Below, in pieces: positions 20,985 to 33,115 of a DNA stretch of 64,000 bases. Source of the stretch: Ephydatia muelleri (lineage: Eukaryota; Porifera; Demospongiae; Spongillida; Spongillidae); contig JABACO010000032.1 in the NCBI GenBank assembly GCA_013339895.1, positions 1 through 64,000 of the forward strand, given 5' to 3'. The notes under the pieces are model-generated. The model saw only the letters and a list, made by a program, of their open reading frames with translations, was not told where the DNA came from and did not search any database. How positions within the stretch are numbered: the first letter of the stretch is position 1; each line of letters opens with the position of its first letter. Made by a program: the position numbers and the translations under genes.

Positions 20985-21990
20985 GTGGCAATACACATGC
21001 AAAAACGCTCACACACAACATATAGATACACAGACACACACATGACGTACACCCACAAACACACACACACACATACGGACACGGACACACAGGTACACAT
21101 GGACACACACACAACACACAGACACACACACACACAGACACACACACACAGACACACACACATAGACACACACACAACATACACACAGACACACACACAG
21201 AGACACACACACACAGACACATACACAGACGCACACACACACAGACACACACACACAGACACACACACAACATACACACAGACGCAAACACAGACACACA
21301 CAGACACACACACACAGACGCTCACACACAGACACACAGACACAGACACATGCAGGCATGCACAGACACACACACACAGACGCACACACAGACACACACA
21401 CACAGGCACGCATAGACCCACACAACACACTCTGACACGACAGACACATACACAGACACAGACACACACAGACATGCACAGAGACACACACAGACATGCA
21501 CATGAAATACACAGACACACACACGACATACACACAGACTCACACACACGACAGACAGACACACAGACATGGGCACACATGGACACACAAGCATAGACAC
21601 ACACATGCACAGACACACACATGCAGACGCACACACATGCACAGACACACACACGCACACACAAGATACACACATGCCATACACACACAACAGACACAGA
21701 CACACAAGCACACAAAGACACACACACGAAATACACAAACACACCTACAGACACACACATGAAATACACAGATACGCACACAGATACGCACACAGACATA
21801 CATGCACACAGACATACACGCACACAGACATACATGCACACAGACTCATACAAAAAAATACATATAGACACACACATGAAATAGACACACACAGAGACAC
21901 ATGCACACACATGGACACACAGATACACACACGACATGGACACACAGATACACGACATACACACAGACACACACATATACAGACACACAT
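20985..21990 (+). repeat. CA-rich compound microsatellite (1 kb)
   Basis: Variable CACACAGACACACA text with interspersed GA, TA and TG words. Long open frames on both strands here are low-complexity (His/Thr or Cys/Val repeats) and not genes. Confidence 0.95.
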
Positions 21991-22672
21991 GTAGCTACAT
22001 GTACCTGTGTGTATGTACCGTCTCTAAAGTGCGAGCTCTTTGTCATATACTCCCAAAGAATTGGTCCTCAGCCCCCATAGGATTGGTGTCCCGTACCACT
22101 GTATGCATGTGGCAAAGTATATCACTGTATTCACCACAGCACTGGGCCCCATGGTACAATATTAAAAAGTGTGTGTGTGTGTGGGGGGGCTGGCTGATTT
22201 CTTTTGAGCAAAATGAATAATTAAATATACAAGTCTACATGTAGAGATGCACGAATTTATTTTTAATCATGATGCGTATGATGTTGTCATCGAAAAAGTT
22301 GTTGTCGGCTATCATTCCTTGATGAGATTTACACAGTTGGCCAAAAATTGTGGTGTGTGTGTGGAGGGTCCCTGCAGCAACGTGCATAAGACTTTAAGTT
22401 CTTACACACTCACATCCATCTTTTTGTAGTTAAGTACAATTGTGTAATAAAGCTTTCTTGTTTGGCAAAATCCTTGATCCTTGAACAACTTCTTATCATT
22501 CTTTATGCCTCCACTACTCAGCTAGGTGGCTTGTGTACCAGTTGCAGAGACTTGAGTCTCTCTTTGCCCATACAATATTTAGCTCACACAGAGTACATGA
22601 ACATGCCCTCATGTTGGTTCACACACCCTGATGCATGTGTATATGTTGTGCAAATGCGTCTGTACATCCTGA

Positions 22673-22795
<123 letters not shown>

Positions 22796-23191
22796 AATCT
22801 CTGTGTGTTTCCTCTGTATTGTTGCAAGCAGACGTATACTCTTCTCTCATCTAGCACTCTGTACAAGTGCTCGTCTGACCTGTAAAAAAGCCTTTTCGGA
22901 GTACAGTATAATGAATATCGTTACTAGCTTGCTATCGATATGTCTGTGTAAACTTACCTGACCTACCACGATCTGCAACGATAAGAGAGGTACACTGTAC
23001 CATCGCAGGTCTCACAGGCCTACTGTTTTCATCAGCACAATGTTGCGTGTCCCATGTCGTACTAATTGAATGCAGCGAATTAAACGAGTGTACATGAACT
23101 CAGATTGCTGTTCCTCACCATAAGTACAAAGTATGTAGTGCCTTCTACGAGTAGTCATTTAATTTACGCATAAAAATTAGTACAGTGTGCT

Positions 23192-23278
23192 GCCTTAGTC
23201 TCGTACCCAGAACCAGATTCCCAACAGCTGCACCACCCGCAGCTGTTGGGAATCTGGGTCTGGGTACGAGACTAAGGC
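23192..23278. repeat. 87-bp hairpin at the palindrome apex
   Basis: Arms 23,192-23,231 and 23,239-23,278 are 40 nt each with one mismatch, loop ACCACCC. The outer ends are GCCTTAGTCTCGTACCCAG and its complement. It resembles a short foldback MITE and lies at the centre of the 7.3-kb palindrome. Confidence 0.93.
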
Positions 23279-23699
23279 TGCCTCTTCTACCACGCAGTTT
23301 TTTATGTATATGAAGGGCGATACCCTATCATTGCTGATTGCGGTAGGTCAGGGCCCGTGGTAAGTTTACACAGACACAATGGATAGCAATATTCATCATT
23401 CCACAAGCACTCAAGATAAACAGAAGCCTCTTGAGCTTGTTAGCAAACCATGGTTATATGTATGACTTGTCCCTTGTGTCAGGGACAGTCCTATAAGGAT
23501 ACAATGTATGCATAAAGGACCACTTCCTATGACACTACAGTGTACACGTTGCTACATGTACCTACATGTCTCATGGTCTCATGAGCTGTTCAATAGATAG
23601 ATCAAAAATGCATGTGCAGAGAAGGCATTCAGTGAGAGAAAATGTGTGTACCATCATTATCAGAGAGCACTACTGTTTTTTCCCACATGAACAACAGTG

Positions 23700-25890
23700 T
23701 GTGCTTTGTGTAACACGTGTCTGTGCACATGTGCGAGTCTGTGTGTATTGTGTGTGTATCTGTGAGTGTGTGTCTGTTGTGTCTGTGCATGTGTGTCTAT
23801 ATGTATTTTGTGTGTGCGAGTCTGTGTGCAAGTCTGCGTGTCTGTGTGTTTCTGTGTTTGTGTCTGTGTATTTCGTGAGTGTATATATTTCGTGTGTGTG
23901 TCTGTGTGTGCTTGTGTGTCCGTGTGTGTGTGTGTGTGTGTGTGTCTGTCATTTGTGTATGTTCCTGTGTGTGTCGGTGCATGTGTGTGTCTGAGTGTTT
24001 TGTGTGACTGTCTCGTGTGTGTGTCTGTGTATTTCGTGTGTGCCTGTGTATGCATGTGTGTCTGTGTGTGCTAGTGTGTATTTCCATGTGTGTGTGTGCA
24101 TGTGTGTGTGTGTGTTTGTATATGTGTGTGTCGTGTGTTTTGTGTGTCCATGTGTGTGTCTGTGTATCTGTATGCGTCTGTGTGTATGTCATGTGTGTGT
24201 CTGTGTGTGTGTTAGTGTGTGTGTGTGTTTGTGTGTGTTTTTTTGTATGTGTCTGTGTATGGCATGTGGTGTCTGTGTGCGTTTGTGTGTGTGTGTGTTA
24301 GTGTGTCTGTGTGTGTGTGTTTGTATGCGTCTGTGTGTATGCATGTGTGTCTGTGTGTGCCTGTATGTGCATGTGTGTGCTAGTGTGTATTTCATGCATG
24401 TGTGTCTGCATGTGTGTCTGTGTGTGCTAGTGTGTATTTCCATGTGGTGTGTGTACGTGTGTGTGTGTGTGTGTTTGTCATATGTGTGTCGTGTGTTTTG
24501 TGTGTCCATGTGTGTGTCTGTGTATCTGTGTGTGTGTGTTTGTATGCGTCAGTGTGTATGTCATGTGTGTGTCTGTGTGCGTTTGTGTGTGTGTGTGCGT
24601 TTGTGTGTCTGTGTGTATATGTCATGTGTCTGTGTGTGCTGTGTGAGTGTTTGTATGCATCTGTGTGTACAGTGTATGTCATGTGTGTGCGTTTGTGTGT
24701 GTGTGTGTGTTAGTGTGTCTGTGTGTGCATTTGTGTGTCTGTGTGTGTATGTCATGTGTCTGTGTGCCTGTGTGTGTGTGTTTGTATGTGTGCATTAGTG
24801 TGTCTGTGTGTGCATTTGTGTGTCTGTGTGTGTGTGCGTTAGTGTGTCTGTGTGTGTGTGTGCGTTAGTGTGTCTGTGTGTGCATTTGTGTGTGTATGTC
24901 ATGTGTGTGTGTGTGCCTATGCGTGTGCATGTGTGTGTTTGGTACACAAATTGAAATGCAGTCTGTGTGTGCATTTGTGTGTCTGTGTGTGTATGTCATG
25001 TGTGTGTGTGTTAGTGTGTCTGTGTGTGCGTGTGTGTGTTTGTCATAATGTGTGTCGTGTGTTTTGTGTGTCCATGTGTCTGTGTATCTGTGTGTGTTTG
25101 TATGCGTCTGTGTGTATGTCATGTGTGTGTCTGTGCGTTTGTGTGTGTGTGCGTTAGTGTGTCTGTGTGTGTGTATGTGTATATGTCATGTGTGCATGTG
25201 TGTGTTTGTGTGTGTGTGCGTTAGTGTGTCTGTGTGTGTGTTTGAATGCGTCTGTGTGTATGTAGTGTGTCTGTGTGTGCTAGTGTGTATTTCATGCATG
25301 TGTGTGTGCATGTGTGTCTGTGTGCTAGTGTGTATTTCCATGTGTGTGTGTGTGTGTGCGTGTGTGTGTATTTGTCATATGTGTGTCGTGTTTTTTGTGT
25401 GTCCATGTGTGTGTCTGTGTATCTGTGTGCGTGTGTTTGTATGCGTCTGTGTGTATGTCATGTGTGTGTCTGTGTGCGTTAGTGTGTGTGTGTGTGCGTT
25501 AGTGTGTATGTGTGCGTTAGTGTGTGTGTGTTTGTATGCATCTGTGTGTATGTCATGTGTGTGTGTCTGTGTGCGTTTGTGTGTGTGTGTTAGTGTGTCT
25601 GTGTGTGCATTTGTGTGTCTGTGTGTGCCTGTGTGTGTGTGTGTCTGTGTGAGTGTGTGTGTGTGCGTTAGTGTGCCTGTGTGTGTTTGTATGCGTCTGT
25701 GTGTATGTCATGTGTGTATGTGTGTGTGCGTTAGTGTGTCTGTGTGTGTATGTGTGTGTGCGTTAGTGTGTCTGTGTGTGCATTTGTGTGTCTGTGTGTG
25801 TATGTCATGTGTTAGTGTGTCTGTGTGTGCATTTGTGTGTCTGTGTGTATGTCATGTGTGTGTGTGTGTGTGTGCCTGTGCATGTGTGTT
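23700..25890 (+). repeat. GT-rich compound microsatellite (2.2 kb)
   Basis: TGTGTGTCTGTGTG-type text with a loose higher-order period (GTATGTCATGTGTG and TGCGTTAGTGTGTCTGTG phrases recur many times). It is the inverted counterpart of the CA tract at 20,985-21,990 but about twice as long. No genuine coding. Confidence 0.95.
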
Positions 25891-26052
25891 TTATGCAAGC
25901 TTGGTACAAAAATTGAAATGCAATCAGCTGAATTGAATAGAATACATGTACTTGTGCATGTGACAATGTGAGTGAGAGTGTTTGTACCATCATCAGACAG
26001 GTGTATTGTTTGCCACATGTATAACTGGTGTGTGCAAGTACGCTGTACAGGA

Positions 26053-26212
<160 letters not shown>

Positions 26213-27269
26213 TGTGTATAAGAAAATATGCCATACGATAGTGTACAGGGCCATGTACGCAACAATGCAAGTGTGTGCACAAGTGTGAGCCAGCATGAGT
26301 TCATGTACTATGTGTGAGCTGAAAGTTGTGTGAAAATCGTAGCCGAGTGGGCGTGGCAGATATAAGACGATGATTTTAGCAAGATGATGGCAAATAGGAA
26401 AGCTTTATTAAACGACTAGAGGATGATGTGAGTGCTAGCAAATAGCCTTACGCGTGCCGTTTTGAATACTGCCGGCGACGTGGGAGGCGCAAGGTTATAT
26501 TCACTTGGGGTCCGTTAATTTGGTACGATCGTCTGGAACTGAGCAGCGTTCTTCTTCTTTTAACTTTCCCGCATAAACTCACTGCCTGAGTGAGACAAAA
26601 ACAGTTGGGAACGGCTAGCTTAGTTTAAGGGAGAAATGGGCGGAACAAAGAAGTTATCAAAATTTATTGTGGATTGGGAGAATGGAACACGGCAATAATG
26701 GTGCAATCGAGCGGGAAATGTGCATTAACTTTGCACAGCTGTATCTCCGTGACGGATAAAGTAAAAATTAACGAACTGAACAAATCAATAGCAACAGGAC
26801 CCCTGTATGTACATACGGAATTTGAAGCGATTTAAACTCTCCTAGCTGAAGATGTGACGGTTTTGAACCCCATGGGGTATCGGACTTCGTAGCATCAGCA
26901 AGGAACTAGTGCAAGGCCCAAAAATACGTTTCCCCGTAGTGAAATGGTGTAGTATGAAGTGTTGAAAATAGAAAGTCGATAGCGTTAACCGTTGGGAAGT
27001 TATAGCGATTCACCCGCGATGCATTTTTATAACATTTTATAATATATCCGTGGGGCAATTTTCGCGGAAACTGTCCCATATGACATATTCTTATGCACAA
27101 CACTCACGAATACAGTGGCACACAATAAACCAGTCTGATGATGATGACATACTCTCACACCACATGCACGTGCATTCTACCATTCAACTGTGTGCATTTT
27201 TGAGGGGATTTATGTACTGAATATCTGTACTCTCTTAGTTTAATCCTTGGCATTGTCGCCTGTAGAGTA

Positions 27270-27430
27270 ATAAGCTTTACGATTTATCGTATTGCTCATC
27301 TGCTCATCATTCTTTAAACCCCCCCCCCCTCCCTCTCCCACTCAGCTATGTGGCATCTGTACCACTTCACTGTAACTTTTGTCTCCTTTTTGCCCACACA
27401 ATTTTCAGCTCACACAGAGTACATGAATGC
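27270..27430 (+). repeat. A-type dispersed repeat segment
   Basis: Contains AATAAGCTTTACG, CTCATCATTCTTTA, CTCAGCTATGTGGC, TTTCAGCTCACACAGAGTAC, closely matching 22,440-22,610. A C-rich run lies at 27,320. It marks the right flank of the palindrome region. Confidence 0.65.
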
Positions 27431-27689
27431 ACCCTAAGGCAGAGTTTAGGTAGAGGTGTAGTCAAGTTTAATGCTCATGACCAGTCTATGTCATATTATT
27501 ACTAAGCTTTCTTTGGGTAATAGGTACAGTACATGTCCGCTGCTAAGGCTGAGATGTAAGCATATGTTTCTACAGATGCATTCAATGAATGATCCTAACC
27601 AATCCTAAGCTTGGCATTAGTGCCCAATGCAGGGTGTCTTACCCCTAAAACCCTTATCCAATCAAAATGGTTGTTGATATGTTCGCAGG

Positions 27690-28310
27690 TTCACATCCAT
27701 ATAAAAGTAATTTCAGGTGTGCAGCACTCCCCTCATAGCCTTGACTACGGCTCAGTTGACCAACTCCTTCCCCTATTAGATGACGGGTGGTTGCTAGTTG
27801 GCCAGGTGGCTACGAAGGGCAGCACCAGGCAACAGGTCTCAGTTCTCAGCTCCTGGATGGAAGCCTGGAACATATTGCATTCAGATTGCACCCTAACTGC
27901 TCATGAGCTGGTGAAGTACCAACACATCATCTCAGTGCCAGCTATTCGCACCCGATGGCGCAGCCTATACGTATGACTGCTCTTTTGGCAGGCTGCAGCT
28001 ATGGACAAGCTGGATAACCTCCGTTGGGATGTGTTGAAGGAGGACGTGCTGGTGTGGTGTGTCACACATCAGCCCTTTCTCGCACTGCAACAGCCAGTTC
28101 CAAGCAGGCTCACCACCACACCAGCAGGAACTACTCCACCATCTGGTGCACATGGAGCGAGCCACCCACAATGCAGGCCAGGATATTTGCCAGTGTTTTA
28201 ACTTTGGCAGGCTGTGGTCGAGAACACTCCGCCAAGGCCTGGCGATGTGCGATGCAGGTGGTGTGGACTGGTGAGGAGATGAAGGTGGACGTAGATGTAA
28301 CTTGAGGTGA
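27690..28310 (+). mobile_element. Retroelement gag-like coding fossil
   Basis: Plus-strand frames carry text such as SWMEAWNILHS, HELVKYQHIIS, MDKLDNLRWDV and a C-terminal piece HNAGQDICQCFNFGR. This combination recalls the small ORF1/gag-like protein with a terminal Cys/His knuckle found in tyrosine-recombinase (DIRS-like) and other retroelements of marine invertebrates. It is broken in several places and no pol gene is attached on this strand. Family assignment is tentative. Confidence 0.4.
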
Positions 28311-28329
28311 GCACCATTGATTCTCTTAG

Positions 28330-29720
28330 TCACAATCTAATGTCACAAGAGAGTAAAAGCCTTTACCAAGGTCATGAGTTATCAGGCTTGGGCTCAGCCA
28401 TTTGGGATCCATTTTCCTTCTGTGTTTACGCCTCCTGAAATCCTTGTGAAGCACCTCCATGCCCACCAGTGGAATAAACATAATAAAACGTGTGAAATTG
28501 ATTTGTATGCATACTTGCACAAATGAGAAATTTGCATGGATTGGCATGCTTTCGGTCATATGCAGCTTTTTGCTTTTTCTGTGCAATTGATATGTTTTTC
28601 TCCACCCTCTCAAGTATCTCCTGCCTTTGCTTATTGAGACCACCTAAAAAATCAAAAGGTTTGTGATCACATATACCAAAATGTATACAAGATATAGTTT
28701 TGCATAGAAAATACACATCACCATTATGCTTACCGGCACAACACTTTCTGAAGACTTTGTGTAATTGCTCAACAATTGGCTTCCTGGATCCAAATATGTC
28801 AGCTCAATAGGAATGACAGCCTTTCTGCCAAACATCACTTCAAAGGGTTTGTGTGTAATGATGACTCGTGATGACTTGTATTGTATGCAAACACACATGC
28901 GTCAATCTTTCCTTGAACTGACATATTTCACGATTATATTTTACAATGTTTGGTTCCACCTTTCATCTAACCCATTAGCCTGACAAGCCAATGTAAGAAT
29001 AATCAGTATCAAACTCATGCACTGTATACACATTACCTGTGGATGGTACAGTGTGGTAAAATGATGCTTAATTCCTAAATATCTTCATCATCTCTCTGTC
29101 AAGATCGCTTTTGAATTCCCCTCCTTGGTCACTTGTCAGTAACCTGGGAAACCCATACGCATGAAAATCGGCCAACAAGGACAAAGAAGTACTTCATCAG
29201 TTTGGATATGATACTCTTGCACTATGAAAATCAGCTAAATCACTCATACATGTACCTTCAGAAGTGATTTTGCAACTCCTGGAGCCTCTTTTGTTGGAAG
29301 CGGGACTGCGTCCTCCCACTTGGTGAAATAATCACTCAGGGCTAATATGTACCTATTTCCATGAACTGATTCAGGTGTTACAGGACCCACAAAATCTATT
29401 CTAACATGAAACCAAGGTGAATGTACAGGTACAGGGTGGAGTTCAGGTGGTGGTTGTCAACTTTGAATTGACACGCTGGCACTGATCACATGTGGAGATC
29501 TGTATAAGTACGAATAAATTAGAATGGAATGCTTATATGGAATTACAAATCTCTTTGCATCTTCAGTCATGCCTTTCCAAGCAAATCTCTCCGTGATTCG
29601 GGCTAATGTTTATTTCAAACCCATGTGTCCTGATGTAACATCGACGTGACTGGATAACACTATTTTGTTCTTTCCTACTTTTGAGTACACGATCAAGGAG
29701 GTGGGCGTATTAAAAAATAT
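28330..29720 (-). mobile_element. Ty3/Gypsy-type integrase fossil
   Basis: Minus-strand remnants of an LTR-retrotransposon integrase: zinc-binding and core text near 29,600-29,280 (a DFVGPVTPESVHGN-type core piece, then ALSDYFTKWEDAV), a C-terminal region (HKPFEVMFGRKAVIPIEL) at about 28,800, and a tail near 28,600-28,400. It is broken with several interruptions. It is separate from the Gypsy fossil at 16.3 kb, because order and distance do not allow one element on the minus strand. No LTR seen. Confidence 0.8.
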
Positions 29721-29891
29721 TTGGAACCCCGCCTTGGCCTATTAGTGCTGAATCGATTGTGACTGAATCGAATTTCCTGTTATGTTTTGATCTACAAATG
29801 CCATGCAGGTACATGTATGCGAAATTTCAGTTTCTGTATTCCCTCGTTCCATTCATTTCATTTGCCCCTCCTATTTTCGACCATTCGCATG

Positions 29892-30470
29892 CAGGGGCGG
29901 ATCCATGCAGGATTTTAGAAAAGGGGGAGTTGTTAAATAATATTCATTAAAGGGAGGAGGGTCCGGTGCGAAAGGGGTACCCCTCCCGCCCAGCTAGTGG
30001 GTCTTAGGGAGCGCTGTAAGCTCCCCCAGCGGGGTCTGGTAAGGAGCCCCAGCCGCCAACGCATATCATGCGCAAACCACTACATAAAACTGCGTAGTAT
30101 TTATCAAATTACGATTACAAGAATTGCTAGATCTATGTACTACAATCGTCAAATAAGGATGTTTGAAACAGTTTTCTGGGATGGGCCTGCACGAATTCCT
30201 TGCAAATTTCATCAGCAGGTAGTCTTTCTTTATAGTGCATGAAAATCAAAGCCTGATCAGAAAAGCGTTCTTCTGTCATAATCGATCTAGCGTATGCCTT
30301 GATCCTTCTCATTAAGGAGAAGGATCGTTCTGCTTTGTCTAATCAATTAGACAAACCTCTTCAAAAACGTCATGATACTGCCTTGCCGTGAGTTTGCTCG
30401 CCAGAAAAGAAAGACCTCTCCTGTTACCAAGAACTGCAATTGATGGGTGCTCATTTAAGCGCATCTGCTC
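29892..30470 (-). mobile_element. hAT 3'-end fragment
   Basis: A CAGGGGCGGATCC end (29,892), the common terminus of hAT elements in marine invertebrates, lies downstream (minus strand) of a coding piece at 30,340-30,150 reading DKAERSFSLMRRIKAYARS and then EERFSDQALIFMHY and VQAHPRKLFQ. That is the hAT dimerisation-region signature (ERSFSxMRRIK...M.EERFSxLAL). An in-frame stop precedes it and the other terminus was not found, so this is a truncated copy. Confidence 0.8.
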
Positions 30471-30685
30471 TTCGTTGACTCTGCATGCATGCACGTGCAT
30501 GCACGCTGGCTAAATGTATTATTTGCCCGATGCATGCCAAGCGCATGCGCGCCGCACGTTCAGCACTGTCCGAGCAGTTGGCAATTAATCAGATATGCAG
30601 CAGGTCATCAGTGACATCAGCACGCACAAGTTCGCCAGTAACATAGCCGTAGGAGGACCGGGGGAAGACGTCTTCTGCTTTTTAG

Positions 30686-31061
30686 GTCGCACGGAACAAA
30701 ACGTCAACGTTCTTCCGTACCGACGGCGTGATTCGCTGCCTCACTTGCTTCAAGTATGACGAGACCAGCATATCTGTCGGGCAACGTGTGTGCGATTCAA
30801 ATCCAGCAACCTTTAGTTTCCATTCGGACGAACAGGTCCGCACAGTTTACTTATACTCCAACTCCATGAACGGCGGCCGGTTCGCGGGAATCAGAGTGCA
30901 TGGTTACTGACAGGCAGGAATGCGAGGCGTACACGGGCAATTACACACCCAGAGCGGAAGACCAAGTGGAAGTCGCGGTTGGAACAGGGAAATGGAACGG
31001 AATATTTGGACGATCGGCAGTGGACATCGACAGTTTTGGCGCAGCCATGTTGAATTATTAA
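30686..31061 (+). pseudogene. Jacalin-like lectin exon, frameshifted
   Basis: A strong acceptor (CTTCTGCTTTTTAG, 30,685) opens a frame reading VARNKTSTFFRTDGVIRC, then FSFHSDEQVRTVYLYSNS and NGGRFAGIRV. After a one-base shift near 30,900 the next frame reads TDRQECEAYTGNYTPRAE, then QVEVAVGTGKWNGIFGRS and VDIDSFGAAML, with a stop at 31,059-31,061. The GxxNGIFGRSxxxIDSxG segment and the preceding GIRV strand match the beta-prism jacalin-like fold (sugar-binding lectin). The single frame change means either a young pseudogene or a base-call error. The 5' exons were not identified. Confidence 0.6.
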
Positions 31062-31251
31062 CCTTCCGCAGAAGCAAGGGTGTAAATATATTTTGCCACA
31101 CAATGCACTCGTCATTGCTGCCATATGATATTTCAGTGCATGTTAATCGCTGATAATGATGACTACATCTGTCATCGACACGGCGAAACATGCATGTCGT
31201 CTCGTATCCAGACCCATAAATAAGGGCCTGGCCGTTCTTCTGGTGCACCGG

Positions 31252-31512
31252 AATGTTGGCGCTCCAATCGATTTTCTGACGTATACTATATGGTTAAAAT
31301 TCCAAGAAATGTATGGAAAGTTAAACTTGTCCCTGGTTCGATCCAACTCTAAGGCCACTCAGGCAAGAGCTGGTTGTATGAGGGTCCTGTAGACCAAGTG
31401 TAATTTATTGCAGACGTGTAATGTATTTGTAGTTCGAATAAGCATATGGAATGTTGAATTACGCCACTGCGTCCGTCGGTCAATTCCAACTTCTGATTGG
31501 AGCGCCAACATT
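31252..31512. mobile_element. Possible MITE bounded by 18-bp inverted repeats
   Basis: AATGTTGGCGCTCCAATC (31,252-31,269) is the exact reverse complement of 31,495-31,512. The 261-bp interval has no coding. No flanking target duplication is obvious, so the true ends may lie further out. Confidence 0.5.
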
Positions 31513-31529
31513 TAGACGTTTGATTGGAG

Positions 31530-32010
31530 TTACCTCTTGTACAATATGGTGGCAAGTTTTACTCGTTTAAATATTGCTTTGGTGAAAAAACGCTGGCATT
31601 CAATGTCACGTATGTATGGGCCATGGATTCCATCAGGAGTATAGTATTCAAGAATTGGTCTGACATAGTATATAAAGACTCGGCAAAGAGTAGAGATATC
31701 AAGCGTACCTTTAATCAAAGGAGACCACCTTTGGAAAGCCTTTAATTTGCAGCGCAATACAAGCTGTGTTTAAAGTCAGCTGAGATATGAACACCCAGGT
31801 CACAAATAACGTAAACTTTGTTTAACAGAAGAAATGTTGGCAGAGTCATGCCCAAAGGATAATGCTCTGCATTTTTGAAAAGCGCTGCCAGATTTGCAAC
31901 CACGTACAAAAATTTGACAACGCTAGGGATAAAGGTGAAAGTGGATCAGAAGACTGAGCAACATAGAGTTTTGTATCATCTGCAAATATTGCTGGTGGTA
32001 CCAAGCAATC
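31530..32010 (-). mobile_element. LINE reverse-transcriptase fragment
   Basis: The minus strand carries the RT catalytic box VPPAIFADDTKLYVAQ (about 31,990), a DLGVHISADFKHSL segment near 31,795, and the thumb-region text FIYYVRPILEYYTP and FFTKAIF around 31,650-31,570. The FADD and YVRPILEY motifs are typical of Jockey/CR1-like non-LTR retrotransposons. Stops and frame changes break the reading. 5' and 3' ends missing. Confidence 0.85.
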
Positions 32011-32039
32011 AAGAAAAAAATGCATCCTAGACGGTTACG

Positions 32040-33110
32040 TATGCGCTACGTGTCTCAAGAACTGAATTCTATTCTAACAATGATTGTATTGTATCGAAAA
32101 GTAATGGTTAGGAATTAACATCTTGATTTGGCACTTTATTCATAGCACCATGCAGCCGCTATACGAGAGTCAGAACGTCGGGGTTTCGGGAGATTGCAAC
32201 CCCCTCCCCCCCCCTCCCCACCCTACAAACCCACAATATATTCAATTAAGAATTATTCCAAAGTAAAGATGGCTGAAATTCGTAATACAACTGCAGCTGT
32301 ATTGGCCATTCCTTGTCATTGTATACACGTTAATTTTTTTCCGCACTTCACTTGCTCATCATGTAATGCATGTACAGAACTGACCATATGCGGTATACAC
32401 AAAAGGCAAGGAAAGGCCACACTAAGCAGTACGGTAACAATAAGGTGTTTTGAGTAGGGGGGGGGGGGGGGGGGGGAGGGGTCTTGCATGTAGGTATGAC
32501 TTTGGTTTTTACCCCTCTCAGAATATGGAGGGAATTAAGAAACATAGGAGAACTTAAATTTTTATACTAAGAGTAACCCCCTGTACATTACCCTTGAAGT
32601 TTTACAAAATACAAATGTATACATTGTGTATAATATATTCTCCACTCATGACACCATTTGTATGTGTACAACTACTAGTAATATTCTGCCTTCAATTTAC
32701 ATCTTTCATTAATTTATAGGCATTAGCAGGAGTGCATGCAGTATCAGATTATGTAATGGAAGAAACACAGAAGTACAAGGATAGTCATTCATAGAACATT
32801 ATTATACGTATTATAAGCAAATTTGTTTGTTGTACTTTGTAAAGTCATATTAAATGCACAAATTCACAAATTGCTTCTATGCTCCTACATATTTCCAAAG
32901 CATAGTTAGAATGTGTAAATTGGCTATCAGTGACAAATGTAAATGCAGCCTTGTTCAAATTTATGAGCTTACAGGGTTCAGTTTCTAGCAGGTCATGATA
33001 GAGCTGTTGAAAAGTGAGCAGGAATAAGTTTGGAATATGTCATTGCAGTAGATGTTGTCAGGATTTAAAAAAGGCTCTACTAAGTGCACTCCTAATAATG
33101 CACCAATACA
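32040..33110. other. Intergenic, low-complexity tracts only
   Basis: A C-rich tract near 32,198-32,222 and a poly-G run at about 32,457-32,476 bracket 250 bp of AT-rich sequence. Nothing gene-like seen. Confidence 0.5.
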
Positions 33111-33115
33111 TAGCA

